DNA of 40,076 nucleotides from Nonomuraea cypriaca (GTDB taxonomy: Bacteria > Actinomycetota > Actinomycetes > Streptosporangiales > Streptosporangiaceae). Position 1 is the first letter of the stretch. The number at the start of each line of letters is the position of its first letter. Shown here piece after piece: positions 33,106-40,076 of this stretch. The notes under the pieces are model-generated. The model was given only the letters and a program-made list of their open reading frames with translations. It did no database searches and was not told the DNA's origin. A program made the position numbers and the translations under genes. Location of the stretch: positions 1 through 40,076 of the forward strand of contig NZ_JADOGI010000091.1 of the NCBI RefSeq assembly GCF_015645445.1, in the 5' to 3' direction.

Positions 33106-33936
33106 GTGGCCGACAGCGGGCAGGAGCGCGCACCACAGGGCATCGACACCACGAAGCCGAACGTCGCGCGCGTCTATGACTTCATGCTCGGCGGCAAGGA
33201 CAACTACGAGGCCGATCGGCGCCTGGCCCACCTGGCACTGGAGATCGCGCCCGACGCCCCGGAGGCGGGCAGAGCGAACCGGGAGTTCCTCGGCCGCGTG
33301 GTCCGCCACCTCGCCGCCGAAGCCGGGATCCGCCAGTTCATCGACATCGGCTCGGGCCTGCCGACCCAGGGCAACGTGCACGAGATCGCCCAGTCCGTCG
33401 CCCCGGACGCGCGCGTCGTCTACGTCGACCACGACCCGATCGTGCTGGTCCACGGCCGCGCGATGCTCGCCGTGGACGATCGTACGACGGTCGTCGAGGC
33501 CGACCTCAGGCGCCCCGACGAGATCCTCGACGATCCGGAGACGAGGCGGCTCATCGACTTCCGCGAGCCGGTTGGGCTGCTGATGTTCGCGATCCTGCAC
33601 CACCTGACCGACTTCGAGGACCCGGCCGGTGTCACCGCCCGGCTCGTGGCGCGCCTCGCTCCGGGAAGCCACCTCGCGGTCTCCCACTTCCACAATCCGG
33701 GGGCGGCTCATCCGGAGGTGTCGAAGCAGGCGTACACGGCCGAGGCCATCTTCAACCAGCACCTCGGCACGGGCCGGTGGCGCACCCGCGACCAGATCCT
33801 CACCTACTTCGACGGCCTCGAACTCCTCGAACCCGGCCTGGTCCCGCTCCCCGAATGGCGACCGGAGGACGCCGACCGCGCCGAGCCCGGCATCACGTAC
33901 CACACCTTCGTCGGCGCCGTAGCCCGCAAACCCTGA
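33106..33936 (+). CDS. SAM-dependent methyltransferase, DUF574 type (copy 2)
   Basis: The product has 276 residues from GTG 33106, with AAGGAG six bases upstream. It has the same architecture as the protein at 21320-22150: VARVYDFMLGGKDNYEADR, FIDIGSGLPTQGNVHEIA, VVYVDHDPIVLVH, and a C-terminal EPGITYHTFVGAVARKP. The two are near-identical in length and conserved throughout, so they are paralogues from a duplication. The substrate is unknown. The gene is monocistronic. A short repeat ACCCGGGAAAGC lies on both sides of it (32979 and 34090). Confidence 0.9.
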   Translation: MADSGQERAPQGIDTTKPNVARVYDFMLGGKDNYEADRRLAHLALEIAPDAPEAGRANREFLGRVVRHLAAEAGIRQFIDIGSGLPTQGNVHEIAQSVAPDARVVYVDHDPIVLVHGRAMLAVDDRTTVVEADLRRPDEILDDPETRRLIDFREPVGLLMFAILHHLTDFEDPAGVTARLVARLAPGSHLAVSHFHNPGAAHPEVSKQAYTAEAIFNQHLGTGRWRTRDQILTYFDGLELLEPGLVPLPEWRPEDADRAEPGITYHTFVGAVARKP

Positions 33937-34091
33937 CCCCCTCCCAGCCGAGCCGTACGGCGGGAACGACGTCGAGCACGTCGCCATCTCCAACAGCTCG
34001 GTTCCCACCCATGCGTGGAACGCCTTCGATACAAGGCGGCATCCTCGGACCGGCCCAATGACAACGTCCCAGGACAAGCCGGGCGACGTAC

Positions 34092-34110
34092 CCGGGAAAG
34101 CCGTTCCCGG
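34092..34110 (+). terminator. Hairpin downstream of DUF574 copy 2
   Basis: CCGGGAA-AGCCG-TTCCCGG forms a perfect 7-bp stem with a 5-base loop, followed by a moderately T-rich stretch (TTCCGCTCTTTATC). It lies about 155 bp after the methyltransferase stop and 50 bp before the next gene. It may be a terminator. Because its left arm repeats a sequence found upstream of the methyltransferase, an operator is also possible. Confidence 0.4.
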
Positions 34111-34159
34111 TTCCGCTCTTTATCCGTGATCAAGCGATTACAGATGGCATACTCGCCGG

Positions 34160-34546
34160 GTGCCATCCTGTGTCCCCCGCGAGGATGCCCGTTATCTCGG
34201 CAGCCCCCGGCCAACGCTGGCCCTCTACTCGCGCCAGCCCATCCTCCAGCTTCCCCGCTTCCGGTTCGTCTCGGGCAGGCCATCGGTCTGCACCGGCTGG
34301 GAGTTCGTACCAGGGGTGACGTTCACGATCCTCAAGAGCCCGGGAAAGTTCTCGCTCCTGGTCGAAGGGATCACCCACCCCGACGAGACCGACGAGCGTT
34401 TCGCCTGGTTGAACGCGGTGGACCGAGCAGGCGGCGCGGTCGTACTGGCCGTCAACACGCTCGGCCTGACCTGCGACTGGGAATCCCTGACGAGCAGCCC
34501 CGACGTAAGAGGCGGCTTCATCCCCATCATCCGGCGTTCCGGCTGA
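34160..34546 (+). CDS. Hypothetical protein, 128 residues
   Basis: I do not recognise this protein. It starts at a GTG and has no signal peptide or membrane helix. The middle reads like a folded domain (CTGWEFVPGVTFTIL, KFSLLVEGI, TDERFAWLNAVDRAGGAVVLAVN), with alternating hydrophobic strands and few low-complexity runs. This favours a genuine gene over a chance frame. CATACT ends six bases before the GTG and no ribosome site is visible, so the mRNA may be leaderless. It stands alone between the DUF574 gene and the convergent hydrolase gene. Confidence 0.55.
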   Translation: MPSCVPREDARYLGSPRPTLALYSRQPILQLPRFRFVSGRPSVCTGWEFVPGVTFTILKSPGKFSLLVEGITHPDETDERFAWLNAVDRAGGAVVLAVNTLGLTCDWESLTSSPDVRGGFIPIIRRSG

Positions 34547-34647
34547 ATGAGCATCGGCTCGGAGGAGCAGACGCTCACTCCGGCCCTGTTCCTTGATGGC
34601 TGTTCGTCAATGGCTGCGAACCCGTCCGATGGGGCGCGCGCCTCGGC

Positions 34648-35475
34648 TCACAGCGTGGCGAGGAAGTCCCGTACTGCGGCGGCGAAAGCTTCGGGGTCGT
34701 CGTCGTGCGCCCAGTGCCCGCACCCCGGCAGCTCGCGCAGCACGGTGCCGGGACGGCGCTGGGCCATCTCCCTGGCCATCGCGGTGGGCAACACAAAACT
34801 GTCCAGCCCGTGCACGAGCAGGGCCGGGCATTCGGAGCCGAGCCAGCCGGACCACCAGTCGCCGACCAGCGCACGCTGCGAGGCCATCATGTCGTCGTAG
34901 TCGAACAGCAGCCCCCAGCCGTCGGGACGTTCGACCGCGCTCTCCAGGAAGTAGGAGGCATCGGGAATGCCCCGGGCCTCGATACCGCGACGCAGCTCAT
35001 GCAGCGTGGCGGCACGGCGAGGCCACCCGGTGACGTCAAGGACAGGATGGGGTATCTCGGGCTGCCGGTTGAACGCGCCGCCCTCCTCCACGACCAGTGC
35101 CCGTACGAGCTCGGGATGCTGGGCAGCCAACTGGAACGCGATCACCCCGCCCATCGAATGCCCGAGCACGACCACCGGTCCGACACCGAGCCCGCGTACG
35201 AACTCGGCGGCGTCGGCGACGTACGCGTCCGGGGTGAAGTCACCGTCCCCCCGATCACTGTGCCCGTGCCCGCGCTGCTCCAGCCCGATCACCCGGTAGC
35301 CGGGCGCCAGCGCGCCCGCCAACGACGCGAACCCCCGCGCCCGCCCGAAGTGCCCATGCAACGCCACCACCGGCGTCCCGTCTTCCCCGTCACCTGGCGG
35401 GCGGAAATCCACCCAAGCCAGCCTCAGCCCACGCACAGTCGTGAAGCTCTCAACTCCGATCACGGATTCGGACAT
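34648..35475 (-). CDS. Alpha/beta-fold hydrolase
   Basis: The product has 275 residues with the complete catalytic set: nucleophile Ser107 in GHSMGG, probable acid Asp225 in VHGLDSF, and His254 in GCGHWAHDDDP. The oxyanion-hole strand is VVALHGHFGRARG and the strand-4 loop is LEQRGHGHSDR. It is cytosolic. The substrate is not predictable; esterases, epoxide hydrolases and haloalkane dehalogenases share this pattern. ATG 35475 is preferred to longer frames because the family begins with the FTTVRGLRLAWVD strand. The gene is not in an obvious operon. Confidence 0.9.
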   Translation of the reverse strand: MSESVIGVESFTTVRGLRLAWVDFRPPGDGEDGTPVVALHGHFGRARGFASLAGALAPGYRVIGLEQRGHGHSDRGDGDFTPDAYVADAAEFVRGLGVGPVVVLGHSMGGVIAFQLAAQHPELVRALVVEEGGAFNRQPEIPHPVLDVTGWPRRAATLHELRRGIEARGIPDASYFLESAVERPDGWGLLFDYDDMMASQRALVGDWWSGWLGSECPALLVHGLDSFVLPTAMAREMAQRRPGTVLRELPGCGHWAHDDDPEAFAAAVRDFLATL

Positions 35476-35580
35476 GCGGCACCCCCAAGGCCAGAAAAGG
35501 AGGCGCAAGCTTAACGACCATCCTCCGAGTTCCACAAACCGGCCGTCATGTACCCGGGCGTCACGCACGCGGCAGCCACC

Positions 35581-36097
35581 ATGACGAGACCAGCCCTCAC
35601 ACCCGCCCTACTCGGGAAGAGCGGATCCCAGCATCGCCGCCCTCGCCGCGTTGACGGTGACGGCGTCCCCCGCGGCCAGCACACCAGACCGGCGATCAGC
35701 GACGGTATCGCGACCCGGACTGATCGACTCGCCGCGACGGCGAGCACGGAGTCCGGCAGACAGGCGTACATCGACCGCGTCAAGCACTACTACCAGGCTC
35801 AAGACGCCGTCCTAGAAGGCGATGCCACCACCATATGGGACGCCCCCGGCACAACACCCGATGCTCTCAACACTGCCAAGCTGTCTCTCTTGAACACCAG
35901 CTTGGTCCAGGAACGGGAGGCAATGGAAAGCAGCGGTGTCACGCGGACGAGTTCGACGGTCGAGCTGTCCAACCCTGTTGCGCAGGTCACCCCGGACGGG
36001 GCCGTCCGCGTCACCGCAGAAATAAGGCGCGGGGCGAGCGAATGGACTGACGGCTCGGCCGTGTCTGAGGCCGACCGTTGTGTCAATGTGTCGGCCC
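35581..36097 (+). pseudogene. Frame-broken remnant of a secreted protein
   Basis: From about 35754 to 36097 the plus strand encodes a protein-like segment (AYIDRVKHYYQAQDAVLEGD, LLNTSLVQEREAMESSGV, NPVAQVTPDGAVRVTAEIRRG), probably a small alpha+beta domain. About 120 bp upstream, in the next frame, lies a signal-peptide-like run (IAALAALTVTASPAAS, 35632-35679) with no start codon of its own. ATG 35581 is in the downstream frame. At least one frameshift therefore separates export signal and domain. The C-terminal side is replaced by read-through into antisense of the YchJ gene, so the original 3' end is lost or the frame ends elsewhere. The family is not recognised. Sequencing error is possible. 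Confidence 0.4.
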
Positions 36098-36472
36098 CTA
36101 CACCGCGCCTGTGTAGAGCCAGCGGCCGTCGACGCGGACGAAGCGGCTGTGTTCTTCCATCTCCCCCGGCCGGCCACGGTCGAGGTAGTGGGCCCGGAAG
36201 CGGACCGTGCCCTCGGTGTGGACGACGCTGCCGCCGGTCGCCTCCAGGATCTCAAGACGCACCCATCGGACCCGTTTGTCGAGGTCGAGACGGGCGGGGC
36301 GGGAGGACGGGTGCCAGGTTCGGAGCAGGTAGGCCGCGTCCCCCATCCCGAACGCGCTGAACCTGGACCGCATGAGCTGCTCGGCGGTCGCGGCCGCCGC
36401 CTCGCCGCGATGGAGCTTGCCGCAGCAGTCCTGGTAGGAGGCGGGCAGGCCGCAAAGGCACGAACGAGGCAT
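36098..36472 (-). CDS. ychJ: YchJ-family (UPF0225) SEC-C motif protein
   Basis: The product has 124 residues. The N-terminal CLCGLPASYQDCCGKLHRG is the SEC-C-like zinc-binding motif (Cys, Cys, Cys-Cys). The remainder (TAEQLMRSRFSAFGMGDAAYLLRTWH, VRFRAHYLD, EHSRFVRVDGRWLYTGAV) is the cystatin/NTF2-like fold of YchJ. The function is unknown, probably metal-dependent binding. The stop is at the edge of the remnant described upstream. It is a single-gene unit on the minus strand. Confidence 0.92.
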   Translation of the reverse strand: MPRSCLCGLPASYQDCCGKLHRGEAAAATAEQLMRSRFSAFGMGDAAYLLRTWHPSSRPARLDLDKRVRWVRLEILEATGGSVVHTEGTVRFRAHYLDRGRPGEMEEHSRFVRVDGRWLYTGAV

Positions 36473-36567
36473 GCGTTCTATTGTGCCGGAGCCGGGCGGC
36501 GGGATGGGTCGGTGCGCCGGGACCGCTCAGCGGCGCGGCGGCACCATTTCACGTGACGGCAGGCTGG

Positions 36568-37113
36568 TCAGCCCATGCTCTTGGCACCGTCCAAGGACTC
36601 GCGGATGATGTCGGCGTGGCCGGCGTGCTGGGAGGTCTCGGCGATGATGTGCATCAGCACCCGGCGGGCCGACCATCGCGCGCCGGCCTCGAACCATGGG
36701 GCCTTCGGCAGTGGCTGGGTGGCGTCCAGGTCGGGAATGGTGGCGACCAGCTCATCGGTACGGCGGGCCACCTCGGCGTAGTCGGCCAGCACACCGGCGA
36801 GCGTCTCACCGGGCAGCAGCCGGAAGTTGTCGGCCCAGTCGGCCATGTCAGCCTCAGTCATGGTGTCGACGTCGCCCATCGCCGACGGGCCGTCCAGGAT
36901 GAAGCTCACCCAGTTCCGCTCAACCGCGGTGACGTGCTTGATCAGGCCGCCAAGACACAGCTGGCTGACGGTGGTCCGCTGCCCGGCCTGCTCGTCGGTG
37001 ATCTCTCGGGTGGTGAGGCGCAGGAAGTGCCGGGAGTTGGTCAGCAGCGCCAGCAGGTCGGCGCGCTCACCGGTGGCGGCCGGTACGTCGGTGGTCACCT
37101 GGGTGACGGTCAT
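36568..37113 (-). CDS. DinB/DUF664-family metal-dependent protein
   Basis: The product has 181 residues and resembles the four-helix DinB-like superfamily that includes mycothiol-dependent enzymes. The metal-binding histidines are probably in GGLIKHVTAVERNWV and HIIAETSQHAGHADIIRE. In actinomycetes such proteins use mycothiol as co-substrate or act as thiol S-transferases; the exact reaction is unknown. ATG 37113 starts the conserved segment. The neighbouring genes on both sides are separate units. Confidence 0.88.
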   Translation of the reverse strand: MTVTQVTTDVPAATGERADLLALLTNSRHFLRLTTREITDEQAGQRTTVSQLCLGGLIKHVTAVERNWVSFILDGPSAMGDVDTMTEADMADWADNFRLLPGETLAGVLADYAEVARRTDELVATIPDLDATQPLPKAPWFEAGARWSARRVLMHIIAETSQHAGHADIIRESLDGAKSMG

Positions 37114-37320
37114 GGTCTATGCCCTCCGTTGTTCTGTTCCGTCGGTCAGGGACCACGCTAGGAGGCATTGCGGTCAGTTTCGTTCCTGAATTGACGGCGG
37201 CATAGTTGACCTTGCGAACACCAGCACCCGGATGTTGCGGCTGTCCCTGCTCACCGGCAACGGCCGAGCGGCTGCGGGGTCTCGGCCCGGCCCCCCGCAG
37301 GCCGGATCCCCGCCCAAAGA

Positions 37321-38385
37321 TCAGAACTCATGGGCTCCGAGCCGGGTGACCAGGTTGGACAGGGTGGCGCCGAGTGGGGCGTCCAGGGTGAGCGTGGCCT
37401 CGGTGTCGCCGCCGGTCGGGCCCTGGTTGACGATGGCGATCGGGATCCCGAGGGCGGCCGCCTTGGCCACGAACCGCAGCCCCGACCTGACCTTCAGCGA
37501 CGACCCGAGCACCAGCAGCGCCTGCGCCCCCGCCACCACGGCGAAGCACTCGTCGACGCGCGGGCGCGGCACGTTCTCGCCGAAGAAGATCACGTCCGGC
37601 TTGAGCTGGCCGCCGCAGCCGGTGCAGTCCACCACCTGGAAGCCCGCGACCTGCTCGTCGGTCAGCACGGCGTCGCCGTCGGGGTTGATCAGCCCGGCGG
37701 CCTCCCAGTCCGGGTTCGCGGCGTGCAGGCGACGTTCCAGCTCAGTGCGCGGGGTACGCTCCCGGCACGACAAACAGACGACCCGGTCGAGGCCGCCGTG
37801 CAACTCGATCACCCGCCGCGCCCCGGCCGCCTGGTGCAGACCGTCGACGTTCTGGGTGACGATGCCTGCCACCAGCCCGCGCCGCTCCAGCGCGGCCACG
37901 GCCCGGTGTCCGGCGTTGGGCCGGGCCAGGCCGATCTGCCGCCACCCGACGTGGCTGCGCGCCCAGTAACGCCGCCGCGCCTCCGCACTGCCCACGAACT
38001 TCTGGTACGTCATCGGCTCCGCACGCCGCGCCCGCCCGGTGGGTCCCCGGTAGTCGGGAATGCCGGACTCCGTGGAAAGCCCGGCCCCACTGAGCACCGC
38101 CACGCCACCCCGCCCGACCAGCTCAGCCAACCACCGCACCGCCAACTCGGTCGCCTCCATCGCCTCGGCCGGCTCGGCGGTCGCCTCGGCCAGCTCAGTC
38201 GGCTCAATCAGCTCGGTCAGCTCGGTCAGCTCGGAAGGCTCAAGCTTGCTCAGCCCAACCGGCTCGCTCAGCCCAGAAGGCTCAAGCAGCTCAATCGGTT
38301 CCGGTCCCGGAGACTCGGTCATGCTTTGTGTCACATCCTCCATGGTGCCCGACTCCGTCGCCGACCCGTTTCCCGCCTCAGTCAC
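37321..38385 (-). CDS. cobB: Sir2-family NAD-dependent protein deacylase with acidic N-terminal extension
   Basis: The product has 354 residues. The sirtuin core (about 82-354) has GAGLSTESGIPDYRG, TQNVDGLHQAAG, the catalytic His196 in IELHGGL, and four zinc cysteines (Cys204, Cys207, Cys254, Cys257). It would remove acetyl or other acyl groups from lysines using NAD. About 80 residues precede the core, built from short acidic Leu/Thr repeats (LEPSELTELTELIEPTELAE), which sirtuins normally lack. GTG 38385 overlaps the end of an ABC ATPase remnant by eight bases. ATG 38343 or ATG 38322 are alternative starts. Confidence 0.9.
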   Translation of the reverse strand: MTEAGNGSATESGTMEDVTQSMTESPGPEPIELLEPSGLSEPVGLSKLEPSELTELTELIEPTELAEATAEPAEAMEATELAVRWLAELVGRGGVAVLSGAGLSTESGIPDYRGPTGRARRAEPMTYQKFVGSAEARRRYWARSHVGWRQIGLARPNAGHRAVAALERRGLVAGIVTQNVDGLHQAAGARRVIELHGGLDRVVCLSCRERTPRTELERRLHAANPDWEAAGLINPDGDAVLTDEQVAGFQVVDCTGCGGQLKPDVIFFGENVPRPRVDECFAVVAGAQALLVLGSSLKVRSGLRFVAKAAALGIPIAIVNQGPTGGDTEATLTLDAPLGATLSNLVTRLGAHEF

Positions 38386-38733
38386 CCCCTCGTTCCTCGG
38401 CCTCCGCGATCAGCTCCGCGCTCAACAACCGCCGCATCTCCGCACAACCCTCCAGCAACTCGGGGAGCGTCCCCCGCCCGGCGACCCGGCCCCGGTCGAG
38501 AACGATGACCTGGTCGGCGCGTTCGAGCGCGGCCTGCCCGTGCGACACCACCAGCACCGTCTCAGGCCCCCGCCCGGCGATCCTGTCCCACAGCACCCGC
38601 TCGGTCTCCACGTCGAGCGCCGACGACAGATCGTCCACGACCAGCAGCTCCGGCGAGCGCACCAGGGCACGGGCGTCGTCCCCTTGTCCAGCGGAAGCAC
38701 GCCGAGCAGGGCGCTCTCACCGGCCGCCCGGAC
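38378..38733 (-). pseudogene. Remnant of an ABC transporter ATPase with an internal deletion
   Basis: The 3' part (38378 to about 38679) encodes a good C-terminal nucleotide-binding half: RALVRSPELLVVDDLSSALD (Walker B), VLVVSHGQAALERADQV (switch His), then the usual tail. The 5' part (about 38680-38727), in a different frame, reads AAGESALLGVLPLDKG, which resembles the sequence at and after a Walker A motif. The roughly 75 residues normally between these, including the Q-loop and an intact signature, are missing. The membrane domain is absent because the neighbouring gene ends at 38734. A short in-frame GTG start (38662) could still make a 94-residue fragment. Its end overlaps the sirtuin start. 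Confidence 0.75.
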
Positions 38734-40076
38734 TCACCCGCCGCTTCCCAGCACTCCGGCTCGCGCCAGTTCCTCGGTCAGCCGGCGCCGCGCGGACTCG
38801 GCCAGGTCGTCGAGGGCGCGCGGGTCGGCGGCCAGCCGGGTGACAGGCTCGACCAGGCCCTGATCCAGCCGGTACGACCGCCCCGACCGCAGGCTGACCG
38901 CGAACGTCCCCGTCCCGGCGACCGACACCACCTCGGCGCACGGATCCCACGCGTCCGCGTCAACGGCCGTGTCCCCGGCGACCGAGCAGGCGGCGAACCG
39001 GCCGGGCAGCAGTCCTGGCAGCCGATCCAGCCATCGACTGATCATGGCCGTCACCTCGTACGGGCGCATGGTGTCCGGCGCGTCGAACTCCAGCCACCTG
39101 GCCAGGTCGTGCCCCGCGGCCGGCGGGAAGCGCACGCTCTGCCCTGCCCACTCCGCGCGGATCCCCATCCGGTACGCCCGCAGCCCCGCCACCCGGACCC
39201 CGCCGGGGCCGTCCGCCAGCAACTCCAGCGACTCGCCCACGACGTCCGCCGGCATCCCAGGCGCGCCCACGACCAGCTCGCAGCGCACCGGCACGCCGGA
39301 CGGGAGCGCGGCCAGCAGGCGGCGCAGGTTGACGGTCATGCCGTTCATGCCGGTCACGGCGGCCAGGAAGTCGATCCTGGTCACCTTGATCGTCAGCCCC
39401 TGGCAGCGGCCCAGCGCCTCGTCGGGGAAGGCGGCCGCTCGCGCGGCGTCCAGCCAGCCCGCCCACGGCCCGCGCTCGGGCGGCGGACGCGTCCCCGTCA
39501 CCCACAGGACCAGCGGGCCGGGACCACCTGACTCGGAGCCGGTGCACCACAAGGGCCTGATCTCCTGGTCCGGTGACCAGGCCAGGCACCGGACCCCGGC
39601 CAGCTCGGGAACGCGCCGCAACGCCGCGTCGTGCTCGGCCACGAACCGCCCGCACAACGTCACCCGCTCCGCCCCCAACGCGTCCACCAGCGCGAACGCG
39701 GCCGGAAGCTGGGAGCCGGCATCCACCACCACGTGGGCCTGCCGCCCTCCGGCCACCTCTCTGGCCAGCTCGATCTCTGGGCGGAACAGCTCGCACCGCC
39801 GCGCCGCGTCCAGCACGTCGCTGCTGCTCTGCGGGCTCCCGCCGGCCAGCTCCAATCCGTCGACGCCGAGCCGGACGGCGGGGTCGCCGGCCAGCCGCAA
39901 GGCCGTGCCCACCGCTCTGAGGTGCGCGTCGTCGAACGCCTTGCGCTCCAGAACGGCCGCCGCCGCCCTCCCGAACAGCCCGCCGAGGTCGCCGCCGGCC
40001 GGCCGTTCAAGGCGGGCGGCGTCGGCGGGGGGTTCCGCGGCGGCCCTCAGACGAGCGGGTTCGGCCGCGGCCCGCA
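38734..40076 (-). CDS. Radical-SAM/B12-like protein lacking the cluster cysteines (5' end outside window)
   Basis: The frame is open to the right edge, so the N-terminus is missing; at least 446 residues remain. The first visible part is Ala/Arg/Pro-rich. A Rossmann-like segment follows (HVVVDAGSQLPAAFALVDALG, ERVTLCGRFVAEHDAALRRVPEL) that resembles B12-binding domains. A later segment (LRRLLAALPSGVPVRCELVVGAPGMPADVVGESLELL) resembles the second half of radical-SAM barrels. No Cys-x3-Cys-x2-Cys motif is present in the visible part. It may be a degenerate relative. Identification is tentative. The stop is followed directly by the ABC remnant. Confidence 0.55.
   Translation of the reverse strand, partial: RAAAEPARLRAAAEPPADAARLERPAGGDLGGLFGRAAAAVLERKAFDDAHLRAVGTALRLAGDPAVRLGVDGLELAGGSPQSSSDVLDAARRCELFRPEIELAREVAGGRQAHVVVDAGSQLPAAFALVDALGAERVTLCGRFVAEHDAALRRVPELAGVRCLAWSPDQEIRPLWCTGSESGGPGPLVLWVTGTRPPPERGPWAGWLDAARAAAFPDEALGRCQGLTIKVTRIDFLAAVTGMNGMTVNLRRLLAALPSGVPVRCELVVGAPGMPADVVGESLELLADGPGGVRVAGLRAYRMGIRAEWAGQSVRFPPAAGHDLARWLEFDAPDTMRPYEVTAMISRWLDRLPGLLPGRFAACSVAGDTAVDADAWDPCAEVVSVAGTGTFAVSLRSGRSYRLDQGLVEPVTRLAADPRALDDLAESARRRLTEELARAGVLGSGG

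Noticed and set aside
35548..36360. A single 270-codon plus-strand gene covering the YchJ region
   Set aside because: The second half is antisense to a complete YchJ gene and turns into Arg/Gly/Pro-rich sequence. Only the stretch to about 36097 looks like protein, so it is listed as a remnant.

Overview
The window is about 40 kb of very GC-rich, densely packed DNA. Many overlapping GTGA/ATGA gene junctions, GTG starts, LacI-controlled sugar operons without their own ATPase, two DUF574-type methyltransferases and an NsrR/flavohaemoglobin pair point to a filamentous, soil-type actinomycete. A Streptosporangiaceae-like host (Nonomuraea or relatives) is my best guess but is only an inference. No rRNA, tRNA, CRISPR array, integrase or insertion sequence was seen.

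Layout. (1) 1-1334 (minus): the 5' part of a LanC-like cyclase with a Cys-Cys-Gly zinc motif, running off the left edge. (2) 1508-9283: a sensory and amino-acid uptake block. A large hybrid histidine kinase (minus) faces a CitB/DcuR-type response regulator (plus). The regulator overlaps a solute-binding lipoprotein gene, followed by a complete glutamate-type ABC importer (ATPase, second binding protein, two permeases). (3) 9659-21316: a locus for glucuronoxylan fragments. GH67 alpha-glucuronidase converges on an operon of GH3 glycosidase, LplB/YtcP-type permeases, a large binding lipoprotein and a YesL-like protein. A divergent LacI regulator and a GH1 beta-glucosidase lie on the other side of a 408-bp control region, where consensus promoters and GAAA/TTTC palindromes can be read. 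(4) 21320-25638: a DUF574 methyltransferase, a short MetE-like protein, a nitroreductase, and hmp-nsrR with a clear palindromic operator. (5) 25669-32976: a beta-1,4-galactan locus. Secreted GH53 galactanase and GH42 beta-galactosidase are divergent from a binding protein, two permeases and a LacI regulator, with mirror-image 14-bp operators between them. (6) 33106-40076: a second DUF574 methyltransferase, an unknown small protein, an alpha/beta hydrolase, a frame-broken secreted-protein remnant, YchJ, DinB, a sirtuin with an acidic N-terminal repeat, an internally deleted ABC ATPase remnant, and the 3' part of a gene whose product looks like a B12/radical-SAM protein without the cluster cysteines.

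How it fits together. Two of the blocks are self-contained plant-polysaccharide modules. Each has a LacI repressor, operators between divergent promoters, a binding protein plus two permeases, and glycosidases for the imported oligosaccharides. Both lack an ABC ATPase and presumably share a MsiK-type ATPase encoded elsewhere. The xylan module also lacks an endoxylanase, so depolymerisation must be encoded elsewhere. Region 2 looks like a nutrient-sensing circuit joining a phosphorelay to acidic amino-acid uptake. The most original observations are the triple-cysteine LanC, the glycine-loop pseudoreceiver kinase, TTA codons in two regulators, an AT-rich perfect inverted repeat inside the GH42 gene, the inverted DUF574 paralogues, and the cysteine-less radical-SAM-like protein.
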